Shown here: positions 50,873 through 62,460 of the stretch, one piece after another
Layout: the number at the start of each line of letters is the position of its first letter
How positions within the stretch are numbered: the first letter of the stretch is position 1
Source: Pseudoscleropodium purum
Taxonomy: Eukaryota > Streptophyta > Bryopsida > Hypnales > Brachytheciaceae
DNA: 64,000 nt
Direction of reading: 5' to 3'
Assembly (NCBI GenBank): GCA_963969395.1
Contig: OZ017798.1
Coordinates: forward strand, 8,114,173-8,178,172
Made by a program: the position numbers and the translations under genes
Notes under the pieces: generated by a model
Database searches by the model: none
What the model was told of the DNA's origin: nothing
The model's input: the letters and a program-made list of their open reading frames with translations, nothing else

Positions 50873-50893
50873 CCCTAAACCCTAAACCCTAAA
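50873..50893 (-). promoter_or_regulatory. Triple telomere-type repeat (CCCTAAA x3) in the ZNF830-like 5' leader
   Basis: Three exact CCCTAAA units, read on the coding strand as TTTAGGG, 15 nt before the ATG at 50858. In plants such telo-boxes recruit TRB-type proteins and mark genes for growth and translation. Because the site is internal and short, it is not a chromosome end. Confidence 0.75.
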
Positions 50894-51927
50894 CCTATCT
50901 CGCAACTGGCCACCGATTTCACAGCGAACAGTCATATCCTCCCATATTAGATCAAAATTCTGCACCTCAGAAAATTATCAACAAGCTCGTAACGCGCTAG
51001 AAGGAAAGCAGATCGGCACCAAAAAATCTACACGCACAAAGACTCCAATAAAACATTCAAATACCCATCGTTGAAGACAGTAAAAACGGAGTCACATACA
51101 ATAACGATCACTAAACCCCTACAACTGCTAAAAACGAGTGACCCATACCGAAACTGAAAATCCAGGACTTCCCAGAACATTCTCCTCACCTCAAAGGTAT
51201 CTCAAAATCTCTCAAACAACCTCTCCCGCTCCCCTGCTAATCTGGATGTTGTCTTGCTCTCCGTCAACCCCATTGCTTCTCTCCTTCAAGTAAGGCGATA
51301 GGCAAATCCTTCGCTGATGGTCAAAATTGTTTGTAAGTACCGCTGACAACAATTGTGACCTCCCTGGTTGTCACCACCAAGTGTTTGTCACCAGCAAATG
51401 AAGAGTTGTTGATGGTCGGAACCGAAGAGCTGGGAGACCAATCAAGCTTGGATTCCAACTGCGCAAGTCCCCAAATTGCAGAGTTGTAAAGTATTTTAGG
51501 TTGCGTAAGTGCACTGGATGCTATTGAGGAGCTCAATTGACAGAAACGATTCAAAGCGAAACCTGTGTCGAGAAAATCTCAAACACGATGCTTGAATGCA
51601 GCTTACTAGAAAAATCACAGCTATTCAAGGGTTTATGGTTTACGCTTTTAATTTTGAGTGTGGTCTCAGAGTTGTAAGGGTGAGACCAATATTTCAAATT
51701 TGATAAGGAAACAACTACATTCCATACATGAATGAATTTCTATTATTCAAAAATAAATAAAAAATTGAAAAGAAAAATCAAATGCAATGCTGAAAATATA
51801 TTGGCATGTATGGCCAAAGAAGAAAAAAGAAACATTATAATTGAAAATTTAATTTGATTTTTCTTATACATCTTTTTGAGACAAACCATCATTTAGTAAT
51901 AGAACAAGTCATGGAATGAAAGGGGAG
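50894..51927. other. Intergenic region upstream of the ZNF830-like gene
   Basis: Probable promoter to ~51300. 51321-51554 (minus) is an open frame without recognisable similarity. 51720-51927 is AT-rich and borders the transposon. No gene supported. Confidence 0.35.
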
Positions 51928-52121
51928 CACTATTTCTCACCCTTGAGAAAGCGGCTATTTAGTGGTCTGGCTCCCTGCTACTGTAGTCTGCCACCTGCTG
52001 CTCCCTGCTGGCCTGTATTCAAGTGTTCCCCGCCATTAAGGGCTATTAAGTCACTCACGCACTGTTATTTTTGCTATGTTGTTAGAAACTGCCCAAACCC
52101 CACCATAGTGTTTTTCCTACA

Positions 52122-52158
52122 GTGTTCCTGCTGCATTTAGTATTCCTGCTGCATTTAG
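52122..52158 (+). repeat. Two tandem 18-bp units in the transposon
   Basis: TTCCTGCTGCATTTAGTA is followed directly by TTCCTGCTGCATTTAGGG, upstream of the long frame. Confidence 0.8.
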
Positions 52159-52510
52159 GGAATTTGATTAGCATGACGTGTTAGCCACCCCTATGCCCAT
52201 GCCCATGCTCATGCGCATGTATGCAGGCAGTCGCTTCTTCGTCTACCTTAGCGCCTACCTTAGCAAACTATCTCTTCCGCGGGGCAACAGTAGCCCCATT
52301 GAAGAACATGCAACAGTCGCGCTTCCCACACAGTCCCCGCCATTCGACCCAGTGTGGGGTACGAGAGACTCATTGCTCCATCTATCACGGCACCAAGGCC
52401 ATGTCGACTTAACTAGAAGGCCAACCAATGTCGAGAAGTTGAGTTCCGTGGACCAAGGACCTAGTGTTTCACTAGTGTTTGAGTTGCCATTTACTTTCGC
52501 TAGAAGGTAG

Positions 52511-54151
52511 AGGACAAGAGCGAGCAGTGACAAACGCGGTGACACAAATCCTAGCAGGCCCGTCAAGCGCGTGTCTTCAGTCTCCCACGATGCAGCCTCT
52601 ATTTCCAAACGCATGAAAGATGCAGGTTTGCCTCAACTCCCTCCAAACACTACACATCTGCTGCCTTCACCCGACAACAGTGGAGAGGACACAGATGCTG
52701 GTGATTTGGAAACACTGGATGTCTCATCCTTCGACCCCTCTGATGCGTGTCAAACACTTGGTCCGCATTTGTCACCCACGGGCTACAGTGATGCGCGTCG
52801 AAAACTTGGTGAAGGACTTCAGCCTTCACCAAGTACTCATCATGAAGAAGTGTCCGTTTTTGTAGATCCCCTGAAAGCTCCTGTCGCGGAAGAGATTGGG
52901 TTTATGCTAGCGCACTTGACTTTCCCTATAAGTGAAGCTTTTGCAATCACCCACACAGAGGAGGTAACTACACACCTGCTGGACATAGTCAGCTGGACTG
53001 GAAAGTTTGAGGGCAATGCTGCACTTCAACGGTACTGGATGTTTGGCCAAGGGTCCCCTTTAGCGCGCATGTACTATCCAGAGCTAGCAAATTTAACATC
53101 CGTGAGAGCAAAGCACCTACGTAGGGACGAGCGCAAAGTGATGATGCGGGCTAGAGTGAAGGCCGACGAGATGGCAGCTTCGTGGCCCAAAGTTGCTCCA
53201 CCAACGCCTTGTAAAACACCAGACTTGTACCACCTCCTCCGCGCTTGGCCTCACTTGTTTAGTTGGGACCACCGCGGAATGACAGCAGAAGAATTTAGGG
53301 TCGCCTTCGACGCCTCATGGAGGAACAAGAGTTTCCAAGCTGCAACTCGAGAATGCTGCACTTGGTGGTTTTGTGAGGCCAAGGTAAAATAAAGACCGGC
53401 CAGTAGCTCATATCCAGACCGCCTGGTAGCCTTCTCTTTGTTCTTCGTGGACAACAGTATACAGTGTTCGTAGCCAGTGTTTGTCTTCGGTCGCGATTGC
53501 GCACGAGTACCTAAAGTATTGTTTCCTCTCTTGTAGGAAGAAGATTATGCAAGGGTCAGGGAGGAGGTTGCCTGGGCAGTGTTGTCCATATGCCACAGCC
53601 TGAAGTACGCTAGGAGCCCTCCAGATGTAGAGGAACTGGCAAATTACCTGTAGTTCATTAACGATTCAGCGACCTATGAAGAGAGGTGTACCGCGTCCAT
53701 CGCTGAGCTTCGACGTCGTCAGGAGGAACTTGTCCAGCAGATAGCTCTCACATTTTACCGCGAAACTGCATTTCAGCGCGAAATGTTTTCCTGGGATTGG
53801 TGCCCAATTTGGTGGGTAGTAACTCAGCGCAATCTTTTCCCAAAGATGCCACCACAGCCTTGGCGTCACAATGGTAAGATACATCCACCTCTTCATTCTC
53901 CTTCGACTGTTATGAAGCTAGGGTGTCTGCGCAGTGCAGTAAACGAGTACAATGTTTCAGTGTTTCGGTCATGGGCAATCGCTGTGTCTTTTAGATTTTG
54001 CAATGACTACAGAGCATCCCTATTAAGAAGATCTCTACGCCTGCAAGTGAAGAGGCTGAGGAGGTCCGCCGCTTGCTGTCTACGATACAGTATACAATTC
54101 AAGATTCCTCACCTCATACTATCACACCTTGTACCCTATAGCACACATTGA
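52511..54151 (+). CDS. Unrecognised protein frame inside the transposon, one in-frame UAG
   Basis: Frame open from 52511 to 53383 (first in-frame ATG 52613). A plausible intron (GTAAAA at 53384 to TTGTAG ending 53536) then leads to 53537, where the same reading resumes as EEDYARVREEVAWAVLSICHS. A UAG at 53651-53653 is followed by about 165 further open codons in the same frame, including the coiled-coil-like ASIAELRRRQEELVQQIA, up to 54151. Notable stretches are HLLRAWPHLFSWDHRGMT and TRECCTWWFCEAK. I see no DDE triad or known transposase signature and do not recognise the family. Near 54150-54230 another frame reads FNPEQFGIEELQSRFEE and may be a further exon. It could be a helper protein of the transposon, a captured host gene, or a decaying remnant. 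Confidence 0.45.
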
Positions 54152-54955
54152 CATTGCCTTCAATCCTGAGCAATTCGGGATTGAAGAGTTGCAGAGCCGG
54201 TTTGAAGAAACGAACGAAACCCTATCCTAAAGCCAAATTACAAAAAACAGCAGACAGTAGCAAATGCAACAATCCCAAGCCGTACCGTAAACCACATGTA
54301 TGACGCCCGTGAAACCTTGCATGCCACCATTTGCAACACCCTAAACCGGATCATTGTGAAAGCAATACCAATTACAGCACCGCCCTATGAAATCAGAAGC
54401 ATTGAAACCCTAAACCCCTACAGAAATGCATGAAGACAATAGCAAATCAGCAGAACTGAAACCCTAGCTTCTCTCATACAACAATGTAGGAAAACAGTAT
54501 CCAAGCCGCAGTCACTGAAATCCTAACTTTTCGATTGATCTCCTTCGAGCAAAACCTAAAACAACTTGAAGCATGGCGGCAGAACACTACGAGCAGCTCC
54601 TCAATCGAGGTCGTACGATCATTCCATAATGGTGCATACCACATGGAGTATGAGGCATGCATGTGCTATGCCTCCAGAACATTGATACCGAAACACTACC
54701 CAATTTCTCCGGGCAACTGCAACCGAGTAGAACGGCCCAACGGCATGACGGACTATCAGATTGGGGGGGGGCAGAGAAGCGAGCCACCTACCACCCGCAT
54801 GGACCTGTCGAGTTCAGTCCACTAAATAGCCGCTTTTTCAAGGGTGAGAAATAGTGGTACGCGGTGTCGGGTTGAGATGAATGCGCTTTGGGAATACACA
54901 GGGTATCTGGCTGCAACTGGAATTAGTTAACCAGGGACTTCAAAATCTTCGGTCT

Positions 54956-55031
54956 TCAATCTTTGGTCTTCGATCTTCGGTCTTCAATCTTCGGTCTTTA
55001 ATCTTCAGTCTTTAGTCTTCAATCTTTCTTT
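54956..55031 (+). repeat. Heptamer minisatellite (TCTTCGG/TCTTCAA)
   Basis: About eleven 7-bp units of the form TCTT(C/T)(G/A)(G/A), for example TCTTCGG, TCTTCAA, TCTTTGG, TCTTCGA. Confidence 0.85.
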
Positions 55032-55560
55032 GACCTATCCTGTGTTGGCTCTAAATAGGTAAGGGTTTGATCAGGTAGATGATAAGAAACCACAGGCCTC
55101 GGACAGGTAAAACGGGACAGCATAACACGAGATGCCGTCTGGATGATGGGCTCTTAAACTTCAAATCCACGGTGACCAGCATTCGTGCCTCACCGGTAGG
55201 AACAACAAAATATGACCATGTGGGTGATGAATCCCACTTCGTCATCACAAATACAAAATAGGGCTACTCTTGGATACCCACAAAGCCCGCAACAAGTTTA
55301 CAATGTAGAAAGGAAAAACAACTAGCCTCCAAAACCGGCTAGGAATAACAAATAAAACAAATCGGGCTACAAACCACAACACACAAGAGGGTTCCAAAGA
55401 TCTTCACTCCTTCATTTCTTCATTCCTCTATGTCTTGTATTCTTGAAGTGTTCAAAAACACAACAAGAAAATTGAAAACTAACCCCAAACTACTTCTGAA
55501 CTTCAAACTAACACTACATAGGTTTCACAACTTCAAATATTAAGTATCTTAGCTCTCTGG

Positions 55561-55990
55561 AAAGCTAACAAAATACACTAAAACTCCTTCAAATTTGAGC
55601 TCATTGTAAACTATTGTCCAGACATTAAGAACAAAGCAAGCCTCGGCCTTCCTTCTCTAAAGGCAACAGACCTTTCTACCTTTGAATCTCCATTTCTCAC
55701 TCAAAAATACTCCAATTATGAAGTGTAATATGTCTATAGAAAGCTAACAAAATATACTAATATTCCTCTAAATTTGAGCTCATTATAAACTACTATCCAG
55801 ACATTATGAACAAAGCAAGCCTCGGCCTTCCTTCTTTAAAGGCAACAGACCTTTCTACCTTTGAATCTCCATTTCTCACTCAAAAATATTCCAATTGTAA
55901 AGTGTAATATGTCTATAGAAAGTTAACAAAATACACTAATATTCCTCCAAATTTGAGCTCATTCCAAGCTACTGTCCAAACATCAAAGGC
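55561..55990 (+). repeat. 179-bp tandem repeat, 2.4 copies
   Basis: AAAGCTAACAAAATA(C/T)AC begins units at 55561 and 55740, and AAAGTTAACAAAATACAC begins the third at 55919. The first two units share AGCAAGCCTCGGCCTTCC and CATTTCTCACTCAAAAATA blocks. The third diverges after ~70 bp. Confidence 0.9.
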
Positions 55991-56528
55991 CTCGAAAGTC
56001 TCAGCTCCTCTTAATTGGGTAACCGCAAACTTCCTACCTTCAAACTATCACAACTCCTTCAATAATCCTTCAAATCAAGCTTGCAAACTCATTTTAGAAA
56101 GCTAATTTCACAATGAACAAACTCACCAATTTTTTATATCAAAAGAGCTCATACATACCGAGATATCTCCCTCCGAAATTCGGTTTTAAGACACCTCTAC
56201 ACATCCACACTTCTCTCTTCTTCCACATACTAACTAAGCATCTTTTCCCTCTTTTCCCTCTTTTCCTCCCTATCTCAAGTGAGGGGTGGGGCACATCAGC
56301 CCATGCCCCTACCAAGACCCCACCTAAGATGCCAAACTAAATCCCCATTCACACTCTTCCTTTACTTTAAAACCCTAGCTAACTTTTAATCATTAACTTC
56401 TCATTAAACGTTTATAATTACACATTGTGATTTTAATAAAATACTCAAAGTATAAAATTAGTAACTAACATTTAATAAATGCTCACTAGAGATAAAAAAC
56501 TAGAGTTCCAATCATAGCTTCACTTCAA

Positions 56529-57008
56529 CTACAGAAAGTTGAGAATGCGTTTGATGGTGACAGCAACGTAATTTGTACACTCGGACTTCATCAATGGGTT
56601 GACTGGACCTTCCAACCAACGTTGGTGGCCACGACTACCCTCCACCGGCCGAACCATACAATAATAATGATCGATGTTTTTGCCCTCATAACTCGCTTCA
56701 AAAGTCACTTTCTGAATGCCTGACTCAACATACCCAACTTGGAGCAAGATTACCAAAACACGAGCATTGGTATCAAGATTACCGTGTCATCGCCGCTCCA
56801 CGCAAGGTTGCTTCGGCGGTCTAGAACGCCCAACCTCATCTTGAGGATGCCTAAGTGGCAATGCAAGATCCCGTACCAAAAGGGATTGATCTGGTAGCTG
56901 TGACAATGAAAGCTCGAATTCAACCTCTGGTTGAAGCTCTTCATCTTGAGACTTAGAAAAAACCCTCCAGTTCGACATTCTAACTCTAAAGTAGAAAACA
57001 AAATCCAC
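56529..57008 (-). pseudogene. Possible broken coding remnant, unrecognised
   Basis: Two adjoining minus-strand frames cover the stretch. The first (57008 to ~56787) reads EELQPEVEFELSLSQLPDQSLLVRD; the second (56756-56529) reads GIQKVTFEASYEGKNIDHYYC and KRILNF. They look protein-like but lie in different frames with no intron linking them that I can see. Could be a frameshifted pseudogene or chance. Confidence 0.25.
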
Positions 57009-59213
57009 TACTCGAATGTAATGAAGTTCTAAGGCAAACTACCCTCTTAAATAGATGTCAGAGCGGTATCACCTTGAAGCTACTCAATATAACATATTAT
57101 AATATGTTTTTACCTAATATACAAATCTACAACAGGACAGCGGAATGAAAGCATCATTTGGGTTTGTATGACAAATTGAAATAACCTAATCATTTCATGT
57201 AATTTATTATAAATGAATCCTTTAATGACTGTAATCCATTTATTTCACATTTGATTTTGGATGTGCTTCAAACAAACAAATTTGATTGCATTATAAAAAA
57301 TTTCAACCTTGTAGAAGGCTTTTAAGAAGATTTGTTCATTGTCATCAATGTTTTTTAAAAGTGTACTATTCCCCTGTACTCGTTCAGTTTGATGGGCGGT
57401 TAGTGCACGATCGGGCTCAAGAATGGACCATCCAGATGAAATTGCAAACTTAGTTCTTTTTCCATTCTAACTATCGTACTTGGATAGCAGGTTCTGCACT
57501 TTGGTGCCCAATAATTAATTAAAGTTCAAAAATAAAGTTTAACACTTCATTATTTAATTTTCAAGGAATTCAACATTTAAGTGAAAATTATAAATTGTTT
57601 TAGGATTCATCTTTTTAAGAAAGAGTCACCTTGAGAATGAGTCGCACTCATAGCCATAATGTGTGGAGGAAAGTCGAAGAAAGATACTTATACAAGTGGG
57701 GTGGTGGGAGGAAAAGCAACCCATGTGGCATATGTAGGATTAGTAAGAGCTTCATCTATATTTTGATAATGAGCAATCAAACTCTCACCTTCAATTTATC
57801 CCATACCTTTTGAAGATTCAAAATGGACAATGAATTTCATTATAAAAATGACCTCTTTACACTTCTACCTCACTCTACATCTATGAATAAATTTCTTCAA
57901 TATTGTCTTTAAAAATTGGCTTGAATATAAATGTTCAAATAATGAGTTGGTACTTTGCCTAGTGGGTTTTAATGAATTTTCTGAATTTTTGGCAAACTAT
58001 TTTCATATACTCTAGTAGTGCCAACTTGGACATTCGACACTGTGCACGGGCAACCAACGGGGTGGCGCTCGAAATCATCCCCCCAAAAAACTTGCAGCCC
58101 TCTTGTGGCCTCATTTTTTTCCTAATGATTGCTAAAAACATTCTATAATGATATTTGATTTTAACCCGTTAGGAACTAGAAGTTCAAATTTTGAACAACT
58201 AATGAATTAAATAGAAATACAATGAAGTATGCGATGGTGATTTTTTCCATTTTTTTTTTGTAGATACTTGTATTAGTTTCCTAATATTTTGATGCTATAG
58301 ATTTTGAAGACCTCAAACATTTTATAACTCAATTGGTACAAAATATATACATCTCTTCAAAAAGTAATTTTTTGTAGTTCAAAAAATGATCCTTCAAAAA
58401 CAACTTTTATAAATACATAAAACTAAAATCTTTATAAAAATTTAGTGAATGAAAGCTTCAAAGAAAAAACTTGTGTTTAAAATAAAAATATTCAATGCTT
58501 ATTTTTCAAATAATATTTGAATTTTTTGCTTAACATTATATTTATAAATATTTCTTAGTGTAGTAGTGGATTCAAATATATGGATATAATCTATAGATTC
58601 TATTTTTAAATGTGAAAAATATACAAAATGGCTACAATAAGAGTTGTTATAATTTTAATTCTACAAATGACATGTATTGAGTTTTGAGGTAGTTGTAAGA
58701 ATGAGAATCAATGTTTTGTAAAAATCATCAATATGACAATTAAAATCTCAATGTCTTCATTGTTTTACAAGGGATTAAATCTTTATATTAAATAAAATAT
58801 ACATAGAGAAAAAATATTGAATTTCTTTTAGAAATTGTATAAGTAGTGTTTTGCCAAATTCACATTCATCACTTTTTGAAAATAAAAAATTATTGAAAAC
58901 GGCTATTATTAGTAATTTTAAATATTATTTGAGCTTTAAATGTGACTTTTGGAGGAAAAAGAGTTGGTCTTGTGATTAAATTCATTCTAAGTCATTACCA
59001 AGTGATATGGAGTTAAAAACAACTTGCAAACTTGTGAGCCCCCAAATTCTTACTTGAGATCCATTTTTTTTCTTTTTAATTCTACATCTTATTGTAAAAT
59101 TTAATAAGTTAAAATTCCTTAAAAGAGTCATAAACCATAAGTTAGTAAAAAGCTTCATTTAATAAAATATCTTATAAATACCTTCCTAAAACTATGGCCA
59201 ATGTCTAAACTTA
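57009..59213. other. AT-rich intergenic DNA
   Basis: No gene or element with clear ends seen. Confidence 0.4.
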
Positions 59214-59447
59214 CACTACAAAAGAAAGGGGTGTTTTAAATGAGTTTTTAAACATAGTTGTAAACAAAAGATTATAAATAATGACCTATACATAGATTTT
59301 CAATAAAAATTTACTAGAATACATGTTCTAGTATTCTAATATTCTAATAAATTTTTACTGGAAATCTATGTATAGGTCATTATTTATAATATTATATTCA
59401 AGACTACATTTAAAAATTCATTTAAAACATCCATTTTTCTTATAATG
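59214..59447. mobile_element. CACTA-type hairpin MITE, copy 2
   Basis: Begins CACTACAAAAGAAAGGGG and ends with the reverse of CATTATAAGAAAAATGG. It is flanked by TTA (left) and CTA (right), a 3-bp duplication with one change. The arms pair almost end to end (CCTATACATAGATTTTC against its reverse; AATAAATTTTTACTGG). Same family as the copy at 33003: GGGGTGTTTTAA(A/G)TGAGTTTT and AAGATTATAAATAATGACCT occur in both. Non-coding. Confidence 0.8.
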
Positions 59448-60899
59448 CTATAAATGTGTATATATATGAGAATCTTGGCTAAAATAAAGTTTTATAGATG
59501 TAAATTCCTTTTGGTCTTAGATGTTCTTCAAAGTGACAAAAACTAGAGTCACTAATCACTTCGAATCTAAATAGAAGTCACCTTTTTAGTTCTATACGTA
59601 AAAACTTAAGCACTACAATGAAAAGAATATCTATGGACTACAATAGGCTTCATAAAAGTAAAAACACATTAGAACTTTAATGGTATATTTAGTTTGCCAA
59701 AATTCTACACCAATTAAAAGATTCCCAAAATACGTAATTCCATAAAAATTAATAAATTATAAGCCTTTTTAAAAAAATAGTATAGAGTAATAATATAAGC
59801 TTGTATTAAGTGTATAGGACCCTCTAGAGATCAATCATTGAGTTTTGAATTTTTTTGAATAGCAAAAGTGTAGATTTTAGAAGGTAAACCACTCTAATTA
59901 GACTTGGTAAATTATGAAAAAATACCCAAATTGTGGTTAAATTCTAGTAAAAATTAGAATGGAATATTTATAGTAATAACATGCCTCAACAACTTTCAAG
60001 ACATTCTAACATGGTAAACTAGTCAAATGGACAATACCAACTATTTAAGGCAATTTTTAAACAGATTTGTAAAATTTACTAAAACCCTAAGAGCATATGA
60101 CAACCAAAAAATCCTTCAAAAGAGTCTTTTCTTTACTCCTACAAATCATCTAAACACTCTAGACACATTATTTAGGATTGTTACAATTCATTATTTGGGT
60201 AATTCACAACTTTTACAAGTCCAAATGATGTGGAAGTAGGGAGGGTATAGACCATTATAATTAGAGAATTTTGAAGCCATTGGCACAATCTATTTAGCCA
60301 TTTGAAATTGTTCTTTAAATGTTAGAAGTTGATTTAATATTAAATGTGATTTTTGGATCTTTTAAAAAAAAATAGGAGTTAAAACTCTTAAAATCTTGGG
60401 ATTTTGTGAAAAGAGTAGATTTTTGGAAAATGTAAAAAAATTCATTCGATTTTCCCCCCAAATCACCTTTATTTTCTAATATGAAATTGCTCACTTATTT
60501 TGTTTGGCCAAATTTTGGCCATTTGAATCTATGTGGTGTTTTTTTGTTCAAATCTTGACTTTTGATAAATATTTGAAGGACTTGGAGGTCCTTTTAAGTT
60601 TTGGTTCTTTAGTTTTGTGTCTTGAACATTTGACAATCCACTAATTGTTGATTTGGTAGAATTTTTGGATCAAATACTAATCCTAAAGTCTCTACCCAAA
60701 ATCTAGTGATGATATTGGTTGGAGTTGTCTAGAGTTTGTTATTTTGTGGTTGTCATTGTTGCACAATCTCCTTGGTGAGGAAATTTCTATTTTTGAAAAA
60801 TTCCCATGTATTTTAAGAATCACAGTGAAACTTTGACTTAGCATAGTATTAGACTTATTTCAAAACTATTGTAAATATAAAACAAAACAAAATCATAAA
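59448..60899. other. AT-rich intergenic DNA
   Basis: No gene supported; short frames only. Its right part may belong to the Copia 3' LTR, whose outer end I could not place. Confidence 0.35.
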
Positions 60900-61038
60900 A
60901 CAAAAGAACACCAAAAATACACTCAAAGAATACTAAACTTCATTAAAGAGTTTGAGGTATATACAAAGGGAGAAAGGAGAGAGACAATGAATAGTTGTCT
61001 TTTTCTATTGATCTCTAAAAATTCCACCTAATCCCTAT

Positions 61039-61070
61039 GACACGTGTCACTCACCATATTATGGTGAGTG
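61039..61070. promoter_or_regulatory. G-box and palindrome in the putative Copia LTR
   Basis: GACACGTGTC (61039-61048) contains a CACGTG G-box. It runs into CACTCACCAT/ATGGTGAGTG, a 10-bp inverted repeat with a 3-nt spacer. Both lie just inside the LTR start and could be promoter elements of the element; function not shown. Confidence 0.5.
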
Positions 61071-62126
61071 TTTACACTACATTTTTTAACACTCCTCCTC
61101 GCTCAACATAATAAGATTAGAATAAAAATTTAATATGAACTAGTCAATAGAATCTATAAAATCAATTAATAATTAGTCACTGTTGCCAAGTTATGGACTT
61201 GGTTGACTGATTTCGTGAATTAATGGTCACTTAATTGGTCCAAGGTTCGATATTCATCGGCCTCATCGACTAATTCGGAAAATTCACGGCTTGGCATGGC
61301 TAATGAGGTAGAAATAAGCAACCAATCCGCTACCCCCCTCCTGAGCTATGATGTGACAAGATGCATGATCCCCTAAGATGGTTAACAGACTCTAGTATTG
61401 ATCTCCAAATCATGGTTTTCACCACGATTCCACCTTTTTCTATGTAATTTCCGTAATCTCGTAAGTTTACAATTGTTACCTCATTAAAACCTTATTTGGA
61501 AAAACCTTAATTATGATCAAGGACAAAAACACAAATGAAGGAAAAAGAGTACAACAACTTTATTAATCTATTTTCATGGTAAAACCTAATGGGAAAAATC
61601 CATAGAAGGATATCAAAAAGTTTACAATTTTTATAAAGAAAACTTATTGAATCTCTTGCTCCAAAATATTAAGTTGCTACATGCTAATGTTATGAATAAG
61701 TCAACAATGAATATATAATAGAAGAGCCTTGGTGAAGAGATCAATAAGATGATTAGCTGATGTAACTCTCTTGATTTTAAGTGCTTTATTTATAATCAAG
61801 TTATGAGTAAAACTGAAATACTTTGGATAAATTTGTTTTGCTTGATTACTCTTAACAAAACTCACTTGCATTTGTGCAATACAAACACTATTGTCTTCAT
61901 ATAAAACAGTTGGAGAATCATGTAGTAATTCACAATTTGTTCAAATAAACTTGTCAATTAATCTTAGCCAAATGCATTCTTGAGATGCTTCACGCAAAGC
62001 AATAATTTTTGCATGATTGGATGATGCAGAAATTGTTTGCTTCACTAATTTTCAAAATATTGCAAACTCTATGTTGTGAGAAAACATAGCTCTTTTGAGA
62101 TTTGGATATTGCAAGGTCAAATTTAT

Positions 62127-62460
62127 ATCCATCATCAGCATATTCAATCAATATTAGATCTACAGATTGCGTATATTGTAGTTCCAAATCTTCAGTTCCT
62201 TTCAAATAACAGATTAGGTGTTTAATGCCATTTCAATGTCATAGTGTAGGCCGAGAACCATGTCTTGCAAGAACACTTACTGCAAATGTAATATCCAGCA
62301 TCAACATATTCAACCAATATTAGATCTACAAATTGTGTATAATGTAGTCCCAAATCTTCAATTCCTTTCAAATAACAGATTAGGTGTTTATTGTTTAATG
62401 CCATTTCAATGTCATAGTGTAGGCCGAGAACCATGTCTTGCAAGAATACTTACTACAAAT
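62127..62460 (-). repeat. Internal tandem duplication in the Copia RT/RNase H region
   Basis: The block from ATCCATCATCAGCATATTCA (62127) through TCTTGCAAGAACACTTACT recurs from ATCCAGCATCAACATATTCA (62293) through TCTTGCAAGAATACTTACT, a period of ~166 bp. The second copy has a small extra TGTTTAT. It repeats the YLKGIEDLGLHYTQ segment. Confidence 0.85.

Larger units (their letters stand above)
51928..54856. mobile_element. 2.9-kb DNA transposon with 38-bp terminal inverted repeats
   Basis: 51928-51965 and the reverse of 54819-54856 are the same 38 bp with one mismatch; both start CACTATTTCTCACCC and end GGCTATTTAGTGG. The interior is richer in GC than the flanks and holds a long frame (52511-54151). 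No target duplication is obvious: flanks are GAG on the left and GTA on the right, so it may have mutated or the true end may differ by a base or two. The CACTA start hints at En/Spm, but these ends are not the usual CACTACAAGAA type. Superfamily unassigned. Confidence 0.8.
54857..56528. other. Repeat-rich intergenic DNA
   Basis: Contains a 7-bp minisatellite (54956-55031) and a 179-bp tandem repeat (55561-55990). The sequence around 55080-55260 might be retrotransposon debris; I cannot assign it. No gene supported. Confidence 0.4.

Noticed and set aside
50873..50893. Telomere or chromosome end
   Set aside because: Only three units, internal, and placed in a gene leader; better explained as a telo-box cluster.
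61180..61330. Possible tRNA gene around GGTTCGATATTC
   Set aside because: A T-loop-like motif is present but no matching A-box or cloverleaf stems could be drawn.
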